Shown here: positions 30,962-41,294 of the stretch, in pieces
Position numbering within the stretch: position 1 is the stretch's first letter
How the letters are laid out: each line of letters begins with the position of its first letter
NCBI GenBank assembly: GCA_905221615.1
Contig: CAJNDT010000957.1
Location: forward strand, 186,001-250,000
Length of the DNA stretch: 64,000 bases
From: Symbiodinium sp. CCMP2592
Lineage: Eukaryota; Sar; Dinophyceae; Suessiales; Symbiodiniaceae
Direction of reading: 5' to 3'
Made by a program: the position numbers and the translations under genes
The notes under the pieces: generated by a model
What the model was told of the DNA's origin: nothing
Databases searched by the model: none
Seen by the model: the letters and a program-made list of their open reading frames with translations, nothing else

Positions 30962-31230
30962 GGTTTAAGGTTTTAGGTTTTAGGCAAAAAAGTGTGTAGT
31001 TCGCTATTTAAAAGAAGCCTTGTTGCCAGCTTGGAGGGTAACAGGCTGAATTATAGTGATGCTTTGTCAGTGGAGAGCAGCCGATCATGAACGCCCGCAT
31101 GGTATTCACATTCTAAGCCGCACCATAGACTAGTCTACTAGTCACTGGTGTATGCCTGTATCATTACGGTTTAAAAAGTTTTTGCACGAAGAAGGAAGCT
31201 ACTAATTCGGGCGCGTGCTAGCTAGTTGTA

Positions 31231-31365
31231 CCCCGAAACCCTAAAATCCTAAACCTTAAAGCCCTAAAACCCTAAAACCCTAAACCCTAAAACCCTAAAG
31301 CCCTAAAACCCTGAAGCCTACAACCCTAAAACCCTAAACCCTCAAACCCTACACCCTAAACCGCG
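31231..31365. repeat. Interstitial telomere-like array (CCCTAAA and variants)
   Basis: About 15 units of CCCTAAA, CCCTAAAA and CCCTAAAG. Similar shorter tracts occur at 13755-13775, 21848-21890, 23811-23872 (TTTAGGG strand), 29200-29230, 39410-39455, 47055-47080, 62965-63090 and elsewhere. TTTAGGG is the telomere unit reported for dinoflagellates and plants. Confidence 0.85.
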
Positions 31366-31771
31366 GGAAGCAGGTTTAGACTGCAGGCCCGAGGGTATAG
31401 AAACCCCTTATCACTTATCACTCAAAACCTTGATTCAGGCTTCCGAGGACCCTCCTTGTACCCTCAAATAGGGGTATAAGGTCCCAAATAAGGGGCGTTG
31501 AGGGTCTAATAGAGGATAGATGGAGGGTCGAGGTCGAATATAGGAGCCTAAGCACCTATACTATACTGGGGGTTCCTTGTGATAATTATGGTATAGTGGG
31601 CCCCCGAAGCCCTATTCTAACTATTAAGGCTTTCACAGTCTGAAGTCAGGGATGGTCGAGGCTCGAGTGCGAATACCTGAAAGGCACAGAAGGAATTCGC
31701 ATCGAAGGACTGGCTCAGAGGCTTTGTCATTGGGGCTATGCCTATGCTAGGATGCCGAGTAATACCCGCAG

Positions 31772-31823
31772 ATTCGTGTGCAACTGCGGAGCTGCCTATA
31801 CTTGCCTGGAAGCTTTCTGAGCG
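31772..31823 (+). CDS. Gene 3, tentative exon
   Basis: The frame encodes IRVQLRSCLYLPGSFLS between a CCCGCAG acceptor and a GTGTGC donor. A minus-strand frame is also open here. The + reading is preferred only because it agrees with the strand of neighbouring genes. Confidence 0.28.
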
Positions 31824-32518
31824 GTGTGCTGTACATACCCGAGACCCCCCCCCCCCCAACATGCCAAACTTCACAGACTCAAACTCCAAAACCGTAATTC
31901 AGGTAGACCTCGCCTGGTATTGCCTACCTGAACCCGAAGCCTCAAGAACCTGCCTTTTGAGGGTTCCTTATGAGTGCCTTATATACGTCCTTTAGGTAGA
32001 ACCTTTTCGTGTTAAGGCGGACCGTGGACGTCGGAGATGGCTTGCATAGCCTCAAAACGTAAGCTTGAATCGCACCGCCCGAGACAGCCCGAAGCCCCTA
32101 CACTCCTACATACTCCTACACTCCATAACTAACCATTTATATTGGAGGAGCTAAGGAGCCAGGGATGATGATAATCCCTATTACATAAGGAGCTAAAGAG
32201 CCAAGGGAACCCCCAAAACCACTGGTCAGTTAATCCTTCTTAGACTTCAATTTTCCTAAACCCTCCAACCCGTTCATCCTTAGACTCTTAGCAGCTCTTA
32301 GCACCTGAGGCACTAAACATTGAAACTCCGAGCCCCTCACCACCCGTACAGTAAGCTTGTATAACCATAAACCCTAAACGCCTAAACCAAGCTTGCATTT
32401 CCTACATTCCTTGATCCCGAAGGCACAGGCCGACTTCTACAAGGAGAAGCTCGGCCGGGTTACCTCTGAAAAGATGTAGGGCCATGTTAGGGTTAAGGGC
32501 CCCCTTACCTTTGAACAG

Positions 32519-32609
32519 GTGCCAAGTTTGGGGCATACAGGATACATGGCAGAAGGTTTCGGATGCACAGTGCAGGATTTGGGCGTTCACGGGGCGCTGG
32601 AATCCAGCT
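32519..32609 (+). CDS. Gene 3, tentative exon
   Basis: The frame encodes VPSLGHTGYMAEGFGCTVQD and then LGVHGALESSFEG after TTTGAACAG. It has a protein-like composition. The downstream boundary is uncertain. No domain is recognised. Confidence 0.38.
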
Positions 32610-33057
32610 TCGAGGGAGTTTCAGGACCCTAAACCCTAAACCGATCTCAGGATATCGTTATCATGAAAACTTAGAGCAGCGAACCGAGCAAGGGGATGAC
32701 GCATCCGGGGGGGCCCTGCGAAGGTTTCCTTATAGGACATCGAGTCACCACCCCAAAGCTTCCCGGACAAGGTATGAGGATCTTAGAACGCAGGGCTTTG
32801 CATGCCGTATGCTACAGCACGTTAAAAAACACTTAACGACACCCCGCATAGAATCAGCACAGACGTTATTATAACAACCAATCAACATTCTGATCATGCG
32901 TTCGTTCAGGCAGTCCAAAGCCTAAGGCGGCAAAAGCTAGATACCCCTAAAGTTCTGCACACTTCTCCTTGAATTTTAACCCTGCCGGCCCTCCACCCTG
33001 ACAGGAACCCTCTTAAGAGCCCTATAAAAATCCTTACTACAGTGATGCAACGGCGGA

Positions 33058-33090
33058 GGGAGAGAGAGAGAGAGAGAGAGAGAGCGCGCG
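33058..33090. repeat. (GA)n and (CG)n microsatellite
   Basis: A GAGA run followed by CGCGCG. Repeat only. Confidence 0.9.
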
Positions 33091-33184
33091 CGAACCCTGG
33101 AAAACCCTTAAACGCCTCGGGCCCTTGACAAGCAAATGAACCTTTTAGCAATTCCAATTGCAATCTTTACAGTCGCTGTTGATC

Positions 33185-33520
33185 CCATCAGAGTAATCCG
33201 ATATAGCAATGCCTTATAGTAACCCATATGCTAGCCCGGCGTAACCCTTACAGTAGTCGGTTTAGTCACCTGCTCCGAAGCCCTTGCAGTTGCCGTTATC
33301 CCAACCTACAGGACCCCTTATAGTAACCTTCATAGCAATCAAGTCTAGCAACACCTGATGCTAATCGATTTTGGTGCCCTTTCAACTCCCTTAAGGCAAG
33401 CCTTCTGCCAGGCTATAGTGGCCTTGATTGTAATCCCTTGTAGCAAGCCCTTTAACCCCCCCCCCCCCCCCCGCCCTATAGGAACTCTTTGAATGCCGAG
33501 GCTATAGTAGCCCCAAGTGT
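33185..33520. repeat. Degenerate about 20-25 bp repeats (CCTTATAGTAACC type) with a poly-C tract
   Basis: Variants of CCTTATAGTAACC, CCTTACAGTAG, CCTTGTAGCAAGCCC and TATAGTGGCCTT follow one another. A run of C at about 33457-33472 interrupts them. No gene is seen. Confidence 0.5.
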
Positions 33521-33751
33521 AGATAATGTTGCCGACTATAAAACTGAAAGTGTACACTTTTGGGGGCTTATGAACTTTGCAACTAAACCCCCTTCCCCCT
33601 AGGTTAGGGTATAGGGTTTAGTGTAGATTTTATAGGGTTTAGCGCATCCCCCCCTTGTTTGAACTCTTTGAAAGCGCCTCCGGAGCTTTGAGGCCAAGCG
33701 CCTCAGGAGCTGCAGGCCTCTGCCAGGACGCTTCGCGGCAAGTACTCTAAG

Positions 33752-33842
33752 GGGCCTTCATACTTAGAGTAGGGTTTCTTTAAGGGGGTCTATAAGGGGC
33801 CTTCATACTTAGAGTAGGGTTCCTTTAAGGGGGTCTACAAGG
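33752..33842. repeat. Tandem direct repeat, about 52-bp unit
   Basis: GGGGCCTTCATACTTAGAG and the following AGGGGGTCTA recur twice in a row with one or two changes. Confidence 0.8.
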
Positions 33843-33897
33843 TTTCCTTTGTGAAGGGGTCTATAAGGGTTACCATGAAGGATCTTTAAGGGTAATA

Positions 33898-34010
33898 TAC
33901 TGTAGGGACCTTAATAGTTAGAATAGGGTTTGGGGGGTTCCTTACTATAATTATAGGATAGGCTACCCCAACCCCTATTCTATTTATTCAGGCCCCTATA
34001 CTGTAGTAGC
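33898..34010. mobile_element. MITE-like element with CTTAATAGTTAGAATAGGG ends
   Basis: The left arm ACCTTAATAGTTAGAATAGG pairs with the right arm CCTATTCTATTTATTCAGG. The same arm sequence recurs as solo motifs in the window (see findings). No clear target duplication. Confidence 0.6.
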
Positions 34011-34913
34011 CTTCGGGTCTTGTTCCGAGCCCCGGAGCTCTAAAACCTAAAAAGCCCACAACTTCGCCCGGCAAGTTCGAGTGTCAGTGCTGAAAACCCA
34101 GAACCTGTAAGAACCCTGGAGCGAATGATGGTGAAGGTCGAGTTTTCCGGCCTGCGCGTTTGTGTTTGATTCAACTGTGCTCTCTGACTTAACCCTGCAA
34201 TGTGGGCTCCCCTGCTAGCCAGGTGGGAGGCAAGAAATTCGCAACCTCAAATGACATGATGTTTCGCTATTGCTGGCGTAGAAGCTTTGGTCGCGTTGTC
34301 TGAGCTCCTTCCTGTAACAGTTCCAGTAGTCCGACCGCACGCCTAGTCCGAGTTGTGAGAGCATAAAAAACCCGCCCTAAACCTTGAAGCCACTCCAGGA
34401 GGCATTGGCGATAACCTGGCATGCAACTTTACTACATATTTGTGTGCGCAGGCACACACAGAGATGTACATATACAAGCAAACAAGCATACGCCATACAT
34501 CCACACACATACTGTGGATATGTACCGTACATGGACAGGTGTATCTGTGCATACCCACTCGGCCAGCGGACAGGCCCTCTTGCCCCTCTTGACATGATCC
34601 CAAAGCGACGATTATATCCTGAACTCTTGAATCTGATTTCAAGCCCTGAGCTCCACTTAACCTATCAGTCTTTCAACAAAACCAGATTGCGTAAACCACA
34701 GTAACCACCCAGCTCCAACGTGCAACACCCGAACCCAATACCGCACGACCCCTAAAGACCGAAGGAAAAGCGATGGCAGAGCCCCCGGGCAGCTGGTTGC
34801 AGAGTCTTCCATCCCCGCACCGATCCGCGCGCCCTGTGCTAGGAATACGCTTGTTATTTGGTAGGACTCGGCTTTACTGAGTCTGACACAAAAAGTGTTT
34901 CTGTGTCTACAAG

Positions 34914-35054
34914 TAGAATATCAAAGGCCATGCTTGTAAGGGAAGTCTCGCGGCAAAAGCGTTCTTGTTTCGGAGTCAAGATCTATAGCAGTAAACATGC
35001 CGTTGCGTTGAGGGCTGCAGGAGTTCATGCTAGCTTTACCACACATAGCACTGG
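34914..35054 (+). CDS. Gene 3, left half of an exon split by a transposon
   Basis: The frame reads RISKAMLVREVSRQKRSCFG and onward to VHASFTTHSTG, ending exactly at the 9-bp target duplication of the element at 35055. After removal of the element and one duplication copy, the frame continues without a shift into STFALSKLDPSLQAD at 37907. The acceptor used is uncertain (AG at 34912-34913 or at 34880-34881). No known family is recognised. Confidence 0.55.
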
Positions 35055-35149
35055 GGGATAGGGGTTAAAAAAAAATTAAATAAGGATCAAAAAAAAATTA
35101 AATAAGGATCAAAAAAAATTAAATAAGGATCAAAAAAAATTAAACGGGT

Positions 35150-35640
35150 ATCCGCGAAAGGAAGGGGAAAAAGGAAGGAAAGAAAGACAGAGAGAGAGAG
35201 AGAAGGAAAGAAAGAAAGAACGAACTAAAGAAAGAAAGGAAGGAAGAAAGACAGAACGAAAGAAAGAACGAAATAAAGAAATAAAGAAACAACAAAAGAA
35301 AGAAATAAAGAAAGAACAAAAGAAAGAAAGAAATAAAGAAAGCCATGCAAGAAAGAACGAGAGAGAGAACGAAAGAACGAAAGCAAAAACGAAAGAAAGA
35401 ACGAAAGCAATAACGAAAGAAAGAACGAACCAAAGAAAGAACGAAATAAATCAAACCAGAAAGAAAGCAAGAAAGAAAGGAAGGGATTATGAGATGAACA
35501 AAGAAAGAACAACAGAAAGAAAGAAAATAAATGAACGAGCGAAAGACAGAAAGAAGTCCATACTAAAAAAGCAAAGTTGGAAAAGACGAAAGAGAAAGAA
35601 TATGAAAGAATCACAGACACAAAGATACAAGCAACAGGAT
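35150..35640. repeat. Purine-rich (GAAA/GAAC)n tract inside the TIR element
   Basis: Interrupted GAAA, GAAC and GAAG units. The open minus-strand frames rich in Phe, Leu and Ser are artefacts of this repeat. Confidence 0.85.
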
Positions 35641-37597
35641 ACTACATAGTCCAATCGAATTTACCATAATATCGTAATGTACCGTAACATAATATGTCAT
35701 AATGTAACCTAATGTTATAAAATATACTACATATTATGTTGTAAATATACACACTGTATTGTACTATGTTACAATGTACTACACTATAAACTAAGATGTT
35801 GTTTTGTTCTATGTCATCTTCTGTTATATTGCATTGTTGTATTTTAGTATGCTGTTATATGCTATAAGAAGCAAGGTTCTGTTATGTCAGAAAATGTCAC
35901 ACCATTTTTGTGTTGTCGAACCATCTTATGTCGTTCTTCTGGTTTACTATGTTATATATATATTTGGTTAGAATGCTAACGGAAGAAGAGACACGAACAG
36001 GCGCGGAAGAACAAAACACCCGCCGCCGCGCTTTTCGAGACGTGCAAGCTTGATTCAAAGAGTGTTTTCGAAGCCCATCATGTGAACGTTGTCTCTGCAA
36101 ATGGGGGGGGCTGCGCCCCCCCAACCCCCCCGCTGTTTTAAGCCGTGCAGGGTTGCTTTGAAGCATATGCCTTTTTTTGAACCCCAGCAAATGAGGGCGT
36201 CTCCGCCCTTGTAGATACATGCTGAACCAGAATCGCCAAATGAGGGGCGTGTTTAAGATAGATGATGAAGCGGAATACCAGCAACAGCTACAACAGGAAA
36301 TCCGTCCTAAATGTGAAATTGGAAGGAAAATTTGATTTTCCCGAGGAACAACCATATGTTGTCCTTCTGAAAACCTGAAGAAATGACACGAACGCCATAG
36401 GTAATAGGAAAATAGGGTTTTGCCTACGAAAAATCAAGGAAAACGTAGGCAAATTGCTGTATCTAAAGAGGACGAAAGAAAGGACAACAGAAAGAAAGAA
36501 AGATAGAACGAGAGAGAGAACGAAAGAACGAAAGCGAAAACGAAAGAAAGAACGAACGCAAGAACGAAAGAAAGAACGAACCAAAGAAAGAACGAAATAA
36601 ATCAAACCAGAAAGAAAGCAAGAAAGAAAGGAATGGAGTATGAGATGAACAAAGAAAGAACAACAGAAAGAAAGAAAAGAAATGAACGAGCGAAAAAAGA
36701 AAGTCCAGAATAAAAAAGCAAAGTTGGAGAAGACGAAAGAGAAATAATATGAAATAATCGCAGAAACAAAGATACAAGCAACAGGATACTACATAGTCCA
36801 ATCGAATTTACCATAATATCGTAATGTACCGTAACATAATATAACATAATGTAACCTAATGTTATAAAATATACTACATATTATGTTGTAAATATACACA
36901 CTGTATTGTACTATGTTACAATGTACTACACTATAAACTAAGATGTTGTTTTGTTCTATGTCATCTTCTGTTATATTGTATTGTTGTATTTTTAGTATGC
37001 TATTATATGCTATAAGAAGCAAGGTTCTGTTATGTCAGAAAATGTCACACCATTTTTGTGTTGTCGAACCATCTTATGTCGTTCTTCTGGTTTACTATGT
37101 TATATATATATGGGTTAGAATGCTAACGGAAGAAGAGACACGAACAGGCACGGAAGAACAAAACACCCGCCGCCGCGCTTTTCGAAACGTGCAAGCTTGA
37201 TTCAAAGAATGTTTTCGAAGCCCATCATGTGAACGTTGTCTCTGCAAATGGGGGGGGCTGCGCCCCCCCAACCCCCCCGCTGTTTTAAGCCGTGCAGGGT
37301 TGCTTTGAAGCATATGCCTTTTTTTGAAACCCAGCAAATGAGGGTGTCTCCGCCCTTGTAGATACATGCTGAACCAGAATCGCCAAATGAGAGGCGTGTT
37401 TAAGATAGATGATGAAGCGGAATACCAGCAACAGCTACAACAGGAAATCCGTCCTAAATGTGAAATTGGAAGGAAAATTTGATTTTCCCGAGGAACAACC
37501 ATATGTTGTCCTTCTGAAAACCTGAAGAAATGACACGAACGCCATAGGTAATAGGAAATAGGTTTTTCCTACGAAAAATCAAGGAAAACTTAGGGAA
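35350..37597. repeat. Tandem duplication of about 1.1 kb inside the TIR element
   Basis: Copy 1 runs from about 35350 to 36450 and copy 2 from about 36503 to 37597. They are nearly identical (for example GCAACAGGATACTACATAGT at 35631 and 36778, offset 1147). Each copy contains a hairpin of eight G/C pairs around TGC (near 36103 and 37251). Confidence 0.9.
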
Positions 37598-37906
37598 ATA
37601 CCACGGAATCCGCAGGAATATCGTGTTTTCCAGAGCAAAAACCAGACAGATCCTAAGGAAACACAAGAAAATCCGTAGGAAAACAGTGTTTTCCATTGGA
37701 AAAATTCAGGAATTGCTGTATTTTAAGTGATTTAATTTTTTTTGATCCTTATTTTATTTTTTTTTGATGCCCCTGCCCCAGGAATTGCTGTATTTTGCGT
37801 GATTTAATTTTTTTTTGATCCTTATTTTAATTTTTTTTTGATCTTTCCATTTAATTTTTTTTGATCCTTATTTAATTTTTTTTTGATCCCTCACCCCTAG
37901 CACTGG

Positions 37907-38000
37907 CTCTACGTTCGCATTATCCAAGCTCGATCCATCGCTGCAAGCTGACCTGCATGACCTTAGTCCCCATGCTTGGATTTTGAGCATGCGTAATTTT
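37907..38000 (+). CDS. Gene 3, right half of the split exon
   Basis: It continues the frame of 34914-35054 from just after the right copy of the 9-bp duplication: STFALSKLDPSLQADLHDLS, then PHAWILSMRNF. It ends in phase 0 at a perfect GTAAGT donor (38001). It looks clearly coding. Confidence 0.6.
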
Positions 38001-38111
38001 GTAAGTCCTGGTCCCTTGTTCCTGGCGGTGAGAGCATCGTTATGGTTCAAGGTATAGCAGTTCTTGGCACAGGGCTCACGCTCGGTGAGGACCAAAACAG
38101 CTGGAAGTCAG

Positions 38112-38258
38112 AGCCACTTCCTGCGTGCATTTCAGTTGGAGACAGCTCCCGGTGAGCATGTTGGTGATCCCTCCTCTTTCATTAACCCAAATGTGCGAGT
38201 TCGAAGCTTAGTGGGTAAAGCTACTTCTCCATACGGGTTACAGCCGAATCGGACTTAG
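38112..38258 (+). CDS. Gene 3, last exon
   Basis: It starts after GAAGTCAG in phase 0, which gives a 111-bp GTAAGT...CAG intron. It encodes SHFLRAFQLETAPGEHVGDP and ends YGLQPNRT with TAG at 38256-38258. The stop overlaps the stop of the opposite-strand gene. Function unknown. Confidence 0.55.
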   Translation, partial: SHFLRAFQLETAPGEHVGDPSSFINPNVRVRSLVGKATSPYGLQPNRT

Positions 38259-38467
38259 CTGCCGCACTCTAGCGAAAACCCGTAATGCTGTTGGCTCGAA
38301 GCTCTGGCTTGGGTAAAAATCCCCGGGCCCGCGAGACGCGCAAACCGTCCCGGAGCATCAGGAACTCCACTTTTCTGAAGCAAGTCCTTAATTTGTTGCA
38401 CGGCGGCACTGGCATTGGACTCCTTTCGGCGAAATTTCAAAAGAAAAGCTCGGCATGCATCATTGAG
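38255..38467 (-). CDS. Gene 4 (minus strand), last exon; function unknown
   Basis: Read from 38467 downward after a GATCAG acceptor, it encodes LNDACRAFLLKFRRKESNAS, then AAVQQIKDLLQKSGVPDA, and ends FSLECGS with TAA at 38257-38255. The helix-rich first half is protein-like; the last 30 residues are less so and could be intron. It joins in phase 0 with the exon at 42283-42409. The opposite strand is also partly open. Confidence 0.42.
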   Translation of the reverse strand, partial: LNDACRAFLLKFRRKESNASAAVQQIKDLLQKSGVPDAPGRFARLAGPGIFTQARASSQQHYGFSLECGS

Positions 38468-38652
38468 CTGATCAAGTGATTGCTTGTTTGGTTAACGGCG
38501 CAGAGCGGCAAGCCCACTTTAAATGGGACTTAAATTTTAATCTCTAGGCTGAAGTCAGGGCGCACCTGTAAACGTAGTAGTTTTCTTACTGTAGGTGGTT
38601 AGGCAACTAGGAATCTCGGACCTGGCATAAAGCAAAACAGACCAACCTACTA

Positions 38653-38657
38653 CTCTA

Positions 38658-38700
<43 letters not shown>

Positions 38701-38897
38701 GCTACTACTGCTACTACTGCTACTACTGCTGCTACTGCTGCTACTGCTGCTACTGCTACTGCTACTGCAACTACTGCATCTACTGCAACTACTACAACTA
38801 CTACAACTACTACAACTACAACAACTACAACAACTACAACTACAACAACTACTACTACAACTACTGCTACTACTACGACTACGACTACGACTACTAC
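38653..38897. repeat. (ACT/GCT/ACA)n triplet microsatellite
   Basis: A 245-bp run of ACT, GCT and ACA triplets. The Ser- and Val-rich minus-strand frames are artefacts. Confidence 0.95.
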
Positions 38898-39190
38898 TGA
38901 TTCTGAGTTCAGAGTCTTTGGTCCAAAGTCTCCGGGAGGCGGCAATTCCGCCGGCAGCTGCACCGGATTCGTCGGGCTCGCACGGGTCCTCCACGCCTGG
39001 ATCTTAAGGAACGTGCCGCCATTAAGTGGGTTCAGGGATAAGGGTGCTCATAGTTTTGTTCTATCTTCTAGGTTATGGGATGGATTTGGTATGCACGATG
39101 AACTTCGCGCTTTTTAGGCTCTGTGTTCGTCGTTGACGCTTAGCTTCAGGATAGCATTTGTCTTGAAGGCTCCGGGTCAGAATTATAGGC

Positions 39191-39302
39191 AATACCCACA
39201 GGCTCCGTAGGACATAGTAGCTCTTTTTGAGGGTTCATATTTAGAATTTAGAATCCTATAAGGTATTCCCGAAAAGGAACTACTATGGAGCCTCTGGGTA
39301 TT
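39191..39302. mobile_element. MITE-like element, AATACCCACAGGCTCC ends
   Basis: The ends are AATACCCACAGGCTCCGTAG and the complement ending GGAGCCTCTGGGTATT. Inner blocks TAGTAGCTC and GAACTACTA also pair. A half copy of the same element is at about 44073-44135, and a related element with different tips is at 41190. Confidence 0.68.
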
Positions 39303-39664
39303 CTGTATTACCGGAGGCGGAGCTTCAAGAGAGGGCGGCTCCGTAGCCGTCGTCGTTCTCTATGCGACAGAATACTGTAAAAGTACGTAGTAGACAAGGA
39401 GTTTCGGACAAACCCTAGACCCTAAACCCCTAAACTCACTAAACCCCTAAACCCTAAAGGCTTCAGGATCGCAAGTCCTGGGAGCTCCACTCCGCGAAAA
39501 CTTCAAGCCATACATCAGCCCAAACACCTCAGAACCTTACCTTCTCCCAACCCTGAAAGGCCCTAGATCCCATAACTCCCTAAGCCTGTCTACGGGCTTA
39601 AGTTCTTACCTGTTCCTGGTGGTACTTGGGTGGTGTTTGTTGCTGTGCGCCTGCTTTCACATGG

Positions 39665-39761
39665 GTGGTTGTCAAAATTAGGGTCCCTTTTTGGGTCCTT
39701 ATTATAATACGCAACCTACTGTTTAGGGAACCCAAAAAGGGACCCTAATTTTGACAACCAC
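39665..39761. mobile_element. MITE-like element, near-perfect 34-bp inverted repeats
   Basis: GTGGTTGTCAAAATTAGGGT and the next 13 bases are exactly complementary to 39728-39761. CACATG occurs at or near both sides. It is 97 bp long. Confidence 0.72.
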
Positions 39762-39950
39762 ACACATGTCACTGGAGACAGTCCGGTGTCGTGGGACCTG
39801 CCGCCTGAGTCCAAGCCTGCCTTCAGGTAGCGTGCGAGTCCACCTTAAGGGCAGGGTGGGTAACCTTTAACCATGTTCGGGGTACTATAATCCTTAGATA
39901 ATCCCAAGAGCCTCACCTGTAGTTGCCCCCGGATACGGGACAACTACGCA

Positions 39951-40051
39951 GAGAGCCCAATACCCCTTAGTTAAGGAATATAGCTTAACTCATAATATGA
40001 ATCCCCTTATAATTTAAGGTATATTCCTTAACTAAGGGCTTTTGGGCTCTC
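39951..40051. mobile_element. MITE-like element, GAGAGCCCAATAC ends
   Basis: The left arm GAGAGCCCAATACCCCTTAG and the right arm CTAAGGGCTTTTGGGCTCTC pair. The core TTAAGGAATATA resembles the CCCAGAGACTCC family, so the two may share an origin. Confidence 0.65.
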
Positions 40052-41016
40052 GGGGTCAGTCACCCCGACGCAGAGCTCCAAGGGCTGCCTCCCGTGGCGG
40101 AGGAGACCGTGGCAGAGGCCCAGGCAATCTTAGACAAGGCCTGGGCCTTCCACGAGGGCTCAGGGTTTGGGAGGTTTAGGACTCGGGAAGTTTATAGATT
40201 TCGGGTTCAAGAGAGTTTGATGCAACAAAGGAGAGTTTAGAATCCAAGTTTAGATTGGACTTTCTCAGTTCAAGATTTAGGGTGGAGATGAGGTCCTTGA
40301 CCTGGATGTTGTGGATTTTAGGGTATCGTATAGGGTTTAAGTTTGGGTGTGAGGTTGGGTTTAGGGGTGCGTTTCAGAATGTTTCAGAGTTATTTTTTGA
40401 ACGTGGGAACTGCTGAGCAGGGTTACACCTGCTAACTATGCGTGCAAACTCGTCTGGTCAGCACCAAGATGTGGCCCTACCGCAGCTGTCAGCTGTAGTT
40501 CTCCGACTTCTAGCCATGTTGCCATTCTTGCTGTCAGCATCTTCAAGCTTGGTTTGCGCTGTTAGGTTGCTGGTGCTTCGTAGCCTCAGGGTAAACGGGC
40601 ATAGAAATGGGTGCGGCAAAGGCATAATCGAAGTGTCAAGGCAATTGGCTTCATAGGTTTAGGGTTTGTACTTCGGGTTGGTAGTTTCAGGATATGTTTC
40701 TTGACGGTTCGAAGCAGGATGGTGATGATGATTATGATGATAGTGGGGTGATGATTATGATAATGACGATGAGTCCTTCTTACTGTTGCGTTGGCCAAGG
40801 CGCCACCCATAGTGAGATTTTGATTCCGGCTCCCACCTGACCTGCTATGTTTCCCGTTTGCACATCGCACGGCTGCAGAGGCACAGAGGTCGATCTCTAG
40901 CTTCTCATGGGTTCCTTCGAATGCTTTGGCAGAACTTACTGGCACAGTTCCATCGTTCTAAAGAGGTCATCTCAAATCCCTCAACTACTAAGCTCCGGTA
41001 TTGTTGCTTATAAATA

Positions 41017-41017
<1 letters not shown>

Positions 41018-41058
<41 letters not shown>

Positions 41059-41073
41059 GTATATATATATATA
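41018..41073. repeat. (AT)n microsatellite
   Basis: An AT dinucleotide run with short interruptions. Confidence 0.95.
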
Positions 41074-41189
41074 ATATACTCTGAAAGTCAGAATCCCTGA
41101 AGTCCTCAGCAGCCGAAGATCCTTCAGTGTGCTGGGGTTAGGGCACCTGACCGACTCCCCAGTCTGTAAGAAAAAGGGTCCTATCAACC

Positions 41190-41294
41190 TTACCTATAGT
41201 CTCCATCGTAGCTCTTTTTTGGGGTTACCTCTTAGGATCCTTACTATCGAGTTGGGTAACCAAAAAACGGAACTACAATGGAGACTATAGGTAA
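41190..41294. mobile_element. MITE-like element, TTACCTATAGTCTCCAT ends
   Basis: The left arm TTACCTATAGTCTCCATCGT and the right arm ACAATGGAGACTATAGGTAA pair with one mismatch. The inner CTC...GAAC blocks resemble the element at 39191. Confidence 0.68.

Larger units (their letters stand above)
35055..37897. mobile_element. 2.84 kb terminal-inverted-repeat element with exact 9-bp target duplication, no transposase
   Basis: TAGCACTGG lies directly on both sides (35046-35054 and 37898-37906). The ends carry arrays of an A8-9TTAAATAAGGATC unit: about four at the left (35066-35142), and inverted copies at the right (37730-37890). The inside holds (GAAA)n-like tracts and two tandem copies of a 1.1 kb segment. 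No transposase-like ORF exists; the minus-strand frames of 152 and 135 aa are the two copies of one sequence. A 9-bp duplication is usual for Mutator-like elements, so a non-autonomous element of that kind is likely. It interrupts an otherwise continuous reading frame of gene 3. Confidence 0.8.
38900..40440. other. Intron/intergenic DNA with three hairpin elements; no gene seen
   Basis: It contains the inverted repeats listed separately at 39191, 39665 and 39951 and a CCCTAAA tract at 39410-39455. If gene 4 is real, this is part of its 3.8 kb intron. Confidence 0.45.

Noticed and set aside
31617-31889. Minus-strand 90-aa ORF over a poly-C tract
   Set aside because: The + strand is also open and agrees with neighbouring gene direction. 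No motif supports the minus frame.
33185-33520. CRISPR-like array
   Set aside because: The units are degenerate, without constant repeat length or unique spacers, and the genome is eukaryotic.
35140-37022. Phe/Leu/Ser-rich minus-strand proteins resembling membrane proteins
   Set aside because: They arise from (GAAA)n purine tracts in the TIR element.
35897-37502. Duplicated 152- and 135-aa minus-strand ORFs as a transposase
   Set aside because: They lack any acidic catalytic triad or zinc motif, and the two are copies of one duplicated segment that includes a G/C hairpin.
38200-38250. Possible tRNA because of a GTTCGAA-like stretch
   Set aside because: No acceptor stem, anticodon arm or correct spacing can be drawn, and the bases lie in the last exon of gene 3.
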